NCBI GenBank assembly: GCA_030638385.1
Contig: DAOWES010000077.1
Location: 1 to 8,575, forward strand
Source: Candidatus Cloacimonadota bacterium
GTDB lineage: Bacteria > Cloacimonadota > Cloacimonadia > Cloacimonadales > TCS61
DNA length: 8,575 bases
Direction of reading: 5' to 3'
Shown here one piece after another: positions 6,388 through 8,575 of this stretch. Below the pieces are notes generated by a model. The model ran no database searches. It saw only the letters and a program-made list of their open reading frames with translations, and had not been told where the DNA came from. Every line of letters begins with the position of its first letter. Positions within the stretch are counted from its first letter, which is position 1. Made by a program: the position numbers and the translations under genes.

Positions 6388-7608
6388 ATGAAAGCTTCAG
6401 CGGATGCAATTCTTCGAGTTCATGGATCTAAATCAATAATAAATCGAATTTTAATTATTTGCACTTTTTTGGATAAGCCCATTAAATTAACAAATTTTTC
6501 TAATTGTTCTGATGTAGAAACTTTTGTTGAAAATTTAATGATATTCGGCTTTCGCTTTGAGTTTGCAGAAGATGATGTAATAATTTATCCTCATAAAATT
6601 GGCAGTGAAAACTTATATATTAAGGATGCCGGAACAACTTTTAGATTTTTATTAACACGTTTGGCAACTGCAGAAGGCAGCAAGAATATTATTCAGATAA
6701 GTGAACAATTGCACGCCCGCCCCCATTCGCAACTAATAGATATTATCAAACAACTGGGAGGTAGTATCTCTGACGATTTTCCTCTCATTATCAAAGGTAA
6801 AAAGCTGCAAGGTGGGAGAATAAAAATTATCGGAAAAACCAGTAGCCAATTTGTTAGTAGCATTCTGCTTTCTGCTCCAAACTTTAAAAATGGAATATGT
6901 TTAGAGCTTTCAGATGAGGCTGTCTCGGTTGATTATATTAAATTAACATTATCAATAATGCATGATTTTGGGATAAATTTCACTTGGAAAGGAAATATTA
7001 TCGATATTCCTGCCGGACAAAATTATCAAAATATCTTAGAATATGATGTTGAACCGGATTACTCAACTGTTTGTTATTATTGGGCCTTAGCTGCCATAAG
7101 CAATAAAACATTAATCACAGCCGGAAATCCCCGGAAATCATATCAAGCTGATGCGAAGTTTATTGGAATATTAGAGGAAATCGGAGCAAAAATTGATTTT
7201 GATGAGGAAACTGTAACAATCTCAAAAGGTAAATTGCAGGGGATTTCTCTAAGCATGAAAGATATGCCGGATCAGGTTCCCACTCTGGCAATTTTGGCAC
7301 TTTTTGCAGATGACATTACTACCATTTCGGATATTGCCCATCTAAAACATAAAGAATCAAACAGAATTGCTGTGCTGCTAAGTGAATTAGGAAAATTAAC
7401 AAAAATATTTTACCTTAATGATAAATTAGTAATTCATCCCTGCCAAGAATTGCCGACTGAAAATATCACCCTGAACACGTATCATGACCATCGAATGGTA
7501 ATGGCTTTTTCCATCTTAGCAGAAATGTGGCCAAGCATTCAAATAGATAACAAAGAAGCTGTAAAAAAATCGGCTCCTGAATTTTTTGATATATTAAAAA
7601 AGATGTGA
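6388..7608 (+). CDS. aroA: 3-phosphoshikimate 1-carboxyvinyltransferase (EPSP synthase)
   Basis: AroA joins PEP to shikimate-3-phosphate, the sixth step of the shikimate pathway, in the cytosol. The 406-residue product (E. coli 427) has the family sites: GSKS with Lys15 and Arg20 (E. coli K22, R27), DAGTTFR (80-86, E. coli NAGTAMR), Arg111-Pro (R124), SSQ (152-154), SVDY (180-183), the catalytic Asp295 in DMPDQVP (D313), KES with Lys322/Glu323 (K340/E341), Arg326 (R344), HDHR with Arg369 (R386) and Lys394 (K411). E. coli equivalents are my alignment by eye. Two oddities are Asp80 where Asn is usual, and His319-centred HLKHKESNR instead of the usual RxKE(S/T)DR. The N-terminus is about seven residues shorter than in E. 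coli; AGGA at 6376-6379 with 8-nt spacing supports this ATG and no earlier one is in frame. It is followed 65 nt later by ddl. Confidence 0.94.
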   Translation: MKASADAILRVHGSKSIINRILIICTFLDKPIKLTNFSNCSDVETFVENLMIFGFRFEFAEDDVIIYPHKIGSENLYIKDAGTTFRFLLTRLATAEGSKNIIQISEQLHARPHSQLIDIIKQLGGSISDDFPLIIKGKKLQGGRIKIIGKTSSQFVSSILLSAPNFKNGICLELSDEAVSVDYIKLTLSIMHDFGINFTWKGNIIDIPAGQNYQNILEYDVEPDYSTVCYYWALAAISNKTLITAGNPRKSYQADAKFIGILEEIGAKIDFDEETVTISKGKLQGISLSMKDMPDQVPTLAILALFADDITTISDIAHLKHKESNRIAVLLSELGKLTKIFYLNDKLVIHPCQELPTENITLNTYHDHRMVMAFSILAEMWPSIQIDNKEAVKKSAPEFFDILKKM

Positions 7609-7673
7609 AAAAAATAACGGAAAAAAATTAGATAAACTTGACACTAAAATATACTTAGAGGAATAAATTACTT

Positions 7674-8423
7674 ATGAAAAAGATAATCATTTTGCAGGGT
7701 GGGAAATCAGAAGAAAGGGAGATTTCTTTAATAACCGGAAGAGAGATTGAAAAAGAATTAATTTCAATTGGCTTCAGCGTTATGAAGATAGATCCCAAGC
7801 AATATTCAAGCTATTCTTTGATGATAGATGATATTCTCAAGGAAGATCCATATATTGTGTTTAATGGCTTACATGGGGCAGAAGGAGAAGATGGTAGAAT
7901 TCAGGCCTTGCTCTCTTTAAACAATATTGCCTATACAGGTTCCGATTATCGCGCCAGTGCTATAGCGATGGATAAAGTTATCTCATCTATTTTGGCCGCA
8001 TCTGCAGGTGTTCCCATTCCCAAGCAATATATTATCAATAATGAAGCAGATCATCCTGAAAAAATTACATCTCAATTAGATTTTCCTTTCGTTGTAAAAC
8101 CATCTGATTCCGGTTCATCATTTGGAATTTCTGTAGTAAGAAATGAAGAAGAAATTAATTCTTCAATTTTGGAAGCTTTCAAATTTAGTAATAAAGTAAT
8201 TTGTGAACAATTTATTCCCGGAAGAGAGCTAACTGTAACAATCTTAGGGCATCAAATCCTTCCGGTGGTGGAGATAAAACCCAAAAACGGTTGGTATGAT
8301 TTTAAAAACAAATATACCAGCGGTAACACAGAGTATGAAGTTCCTGCAAAATTAAGTGATGAGGAAAATGAGATTATTAAAAACTATGCAGTCAAAGTTT
8401 TTGCACGTTTTGGTAAAAGCTGA
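7674..8423 (+). pseudogene. ddl: D-alanine--D-alanine ligase, 3'-truncated
   Basis: Ddl ligates two D-alanines with ATP for peptidoglycan precursors. The first about 243 residues are a normal Ddl: GGKSEEREIS (9-18; Glu14 corresponds to catalytic Glu15 of DdlB), NGLHGAEGEDGRIQ (64-77), YTGS (87-90), DK at 100-101, the ATP-grasp lysine loop VVKPSDSGSSFG (140-151), EQFIPGRELTVTIL (178-191) and GWYDFKNKYTSG (206-217). Homology stops near residue 243 (nt 8400), and the frame ends six residues later. The missing C-terminal 60-80 residues would carry the RxDF motif and the Mg/ATP ligands ending in the N-x-x-PG region, so this product should be inactive. Sequence after about 8390 belongs to an unrelated protein in another frame. 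AGAGGA (7657-7662) precedes the start with a long 11-nt spacing. Since ddl is usually essential, an assembly or rearrangement junction is likelier than simple decay. Confidence 0.85.
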
Positions 8424-8575
8424 AAAGTACGCTAAAGAAAACAAAGAAGAAGTTATTAAGTTAATGTCTAAAAAGTTAATGCTTGAAGAGGATTTTCTGC
8501 ATTCTATTTGGCAGGATTGGGTTTTAACGGTTAGCCTTACAGATGATCACTATAGTTTGGTTAAAGAAGGTGGTA
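8386..8575 (+). CDS. C-terminal region of a putative NMT1/SsuA-like substrate-binding protein, partial at both ends
   Basis: Read from 8386 (different frame from ddl), the sequence is open to the right edge. It gives KFLHVLVKAEKYAKENKEEV, then KLMSKKLMLEEDF, then SIWQDWVLTVSLTDD. This resembles the C-terminal helical region of NMT1/SsuA/ThiY-type periplasmic substrate-binding proteins, where a line such as LxALxKAexyxkxNpeea is followed by a W-x-x-(F/Y/W)-x-x-x-V-S-L segment. Everything upstream of that (signal peptide and ligand-binding lobes) is absent, replaced by ddl. The ATG at 8386 lies inside the ddl reading frame and has no good ribosome binding site, so it is probably not a real start. 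Assignment is from pattern memory; a helical domain of another protein is possible. Confidence 0.5.
   Translation, partial: MQSKFLHVLVKAEKYAKENKEEVIKLMSKKLMLEEDFLHSIWQDWVLTVSLTDDHYSLVKEGG

Noticed and set aside
7638..7667. Perfect TTGACA before ddl as a promoter
   Set aside because: With normal spacing the -10 would overlap the ribosome binding site and the start point would fall on the start codon. The nearby TATACT has no -35 and also leaves no leader.
8386..8575. Programmed frameshift producing one long ddl fusion protein
   Set aside because: The downstream frame resembles an unrelated binding-protein tail and lacks every Ddl C-terminal motif, so a shift would not restore a ligase.
1..8575. 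CRISPR array, insertion sequence or transposase
   Set aside because: No regularly spaced repeats, terminal inverted repeats or transposase-like reading frames were seen on either strand.

Overview
The window is AT-rich, densely coded bacterial chromosome. A LolD/MacB-type exporter, a YihY-family membrane protein, AroA and Ddl indicate an ordinary peptidoglycan-containing bacterium. ORF6N and DUF1848 proteins together with this base composition would fit an anaerobe of the Bacteroidota/Cloacimonadota (FCB) kind. That placement is inference; no marker gene here fixes the phylum.

Left part (1-3100, + strand) looks accessory. A short open frame that ends at 150 weakly resembles the C-terminal tail of a type I restriction-modification methylase (HsdM). 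It is followed at once by an ORF6N-domain protein with a C-terminal PLD-like domain (160-1050), a DinD-family protein with a BRO-like N-terminus (1160-2011), and a DUF1848 protein with a C-terminal Cx3Cx2C cluster (2144-3091). ORF6N and DinD genes are often carried in type I R-M loci and prophages, but no complete R-M gene is present here.

Middle part (3100-6262, - strand) looks like core genome. It reads, in transcription order, ABC ATPase, MacB/FtsX-like permease (17-nt overlap), YihY/BrkB-family membrane protein (14-nt gap), then tRNA-Ser(GGA) with an encoded CCA end and a strong rho-independent terminator. That terminator separates the core block from the convergent accessory genes.

Right part (6263-8575, + strand) starts from a short divergent promoter region. 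It holds aroA (EPSP synthase, shikimate pathway) and then ddl (D-Ala-D-Ala ligase, peptidoglycan precursor synthesis). The ddl reading frame loses homology near 8400 and stops at 8423, lacking its C-terminal catalytic part. From about 8390, in another frame, the sequence resembles the C-terminal region of an NMT1/SsuA-type substrate-binding protein. This junction is either a real rearrangement or an assembly chimera, and it is the strongest anomaly in the window.

I found no CRISPR array, insertion sequence or complete new system. The most interesting candidates are the ORF6N-PLD/DinD pair with a LexA-like site upstream of dinD, and the ddl junction.
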